Below, in pieces: positions 60,587-60,747 of a stretch of 60,747 bases of DNA. The first letter of the stretch is position 1, and each line of letters begins with the position of its first letter. The notes beneath the pieces were generated by a model. That model made no database searches and was not told the origin of the DNA. It saw nothing but the letters and a program-made list of their open reading frames with translations. Origin of the DNA: Nitrospira sp. (GTDB lineage: Bacteria > Nitrospirota > Nitrospiria > Nitrospirales > Nitrospiraceae); assembly GCA_023248215.1 (NCBI GenBank), contig JAHFEW010000016.1, positions 1-60,747 on the forward strand, written 5' to 3'. The position numbers and the translations under genes were made by a program.

Positions 60587-60747
60587 TCAAATCTGTTGAA
60601 CTCCGAAGTTCGCGGTAAACGGCTGTCCTGACTTGAGTACCCCAAAGACGAGGTGCACCAATTTTCTCATGACGGCACCGATGATGAGCATTTTGGATTT
60701 GCCGGCGGCACGCAAACGCGCGGCGAACACGTTGATGACGGGGTTAA
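60587..60747 (-). mobile_element. IS110-family transposase, C-terminal part, cut by window end
   Basis: A minus-strand frame open to the window end and stopping at TGA 60587-60589 encodes NPVINVFAARLRAAGKSKML, then IIGAVMRKLVHLVFGVLKSG and QPFTANFGVQ. The GK-KM...AVMRKL..L.FGVLKSG-PF pattern is the C-terminal block of IS110/IS116/IS902 transposases, which use a DEDD catalytic site and a conserved Ser. About 52 residues are visible; the rest is outside the window, so intactness cannot be judged. Confidence 0.75.

Overview
The window looks like a chromosomal segment of a Nitrospira-like bacterium (Nitrospirota). This assignment is an inference. It rests on the GC-rich sequence, the double-membrane gene set (TolC/RND efflux, many lipoproteins, TatC), pyruvate phosphate dikinase and acetyl-CoA synthetase of the kind used with reductive carbon metabolism, and the general look of the proteins. 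No rRNA, tRNA or CRISPR array was recognised.

Layout. 1-1.1 kb: a frameshifted DUF3943 outer-membrane pseudogene. 1.2-5.6 kb (minus): an Rrf2 regulator followed by sulfate ABC transporter genes (binding protein, cysT, cysW, cysA). 5.8-17.6 kb (plus): glyQ-glyS, a membrane protein, ppdK-ribD, a secreted alpha/beta hydrolase, a secreted protein, an MFS carrier, then a 35-residue membrane peptide just ahead of ribE. 17.6-20.8 kb: a small accessory island with HigBA, a TIR-HEAT protein followed by an attC-like imperfect palindrome, and a Phd/PIN module enclosed by a 42-bp direct repeat copied from the end of a TIG-domain gene. 20.8-24.9 kb: the TIG protein and acs (minus), then a secreted caspase-fold/TPR protein (plus) whose catalytic Cys position is Asn.

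25-32 kb: a four-lipoprotein cluster (LPP20, LpoB-like, COG3014-like, LPP20) with a strong terminator hairpin between the second and third genes, a PIN-type pair, a 141-bp inverted-repeat element, and two minus-strand envelope genes including a HEAT protein. 32-43 kb: proC, two small proteins (one a 59-residue CxxC protein), a GT81-like glycosyltransferase, a sigma-region-4-like protein overlapping a coiled-coil membrane protein, a ThDP 2-keto-acid decarboxylase, RlmI, an OPT transporter and an XRE regulator. 43-52 kb (plus): a coiled-coil protein, a SpoU methyltransferase, radA, a LolB-like lipoprotein, tsaB, rimI, a YdcH-like protein, tatC, a BNR-repeat protein, a cyclophilin and a lipoprotein. 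51.8-58.3 kb (minus): a response regulator, RND pump, adaptor and TolC genes in overlapping order. 58.3-60.7 kb: a repeat-rich spacer, an unrecognised membrane protein, and IS110-type transposase tails at the window edge.

Two features recur. Several genes have a TTGAC-type -35 box followed after 17-18 bases by a -10 of the form TAG(C/G)NT. Three genes (higB, proC, the XRE regulator) have a -10 box only 5-8 bases before the start codon and no ribosome-binding site, which suggests leaderless mRNAs.
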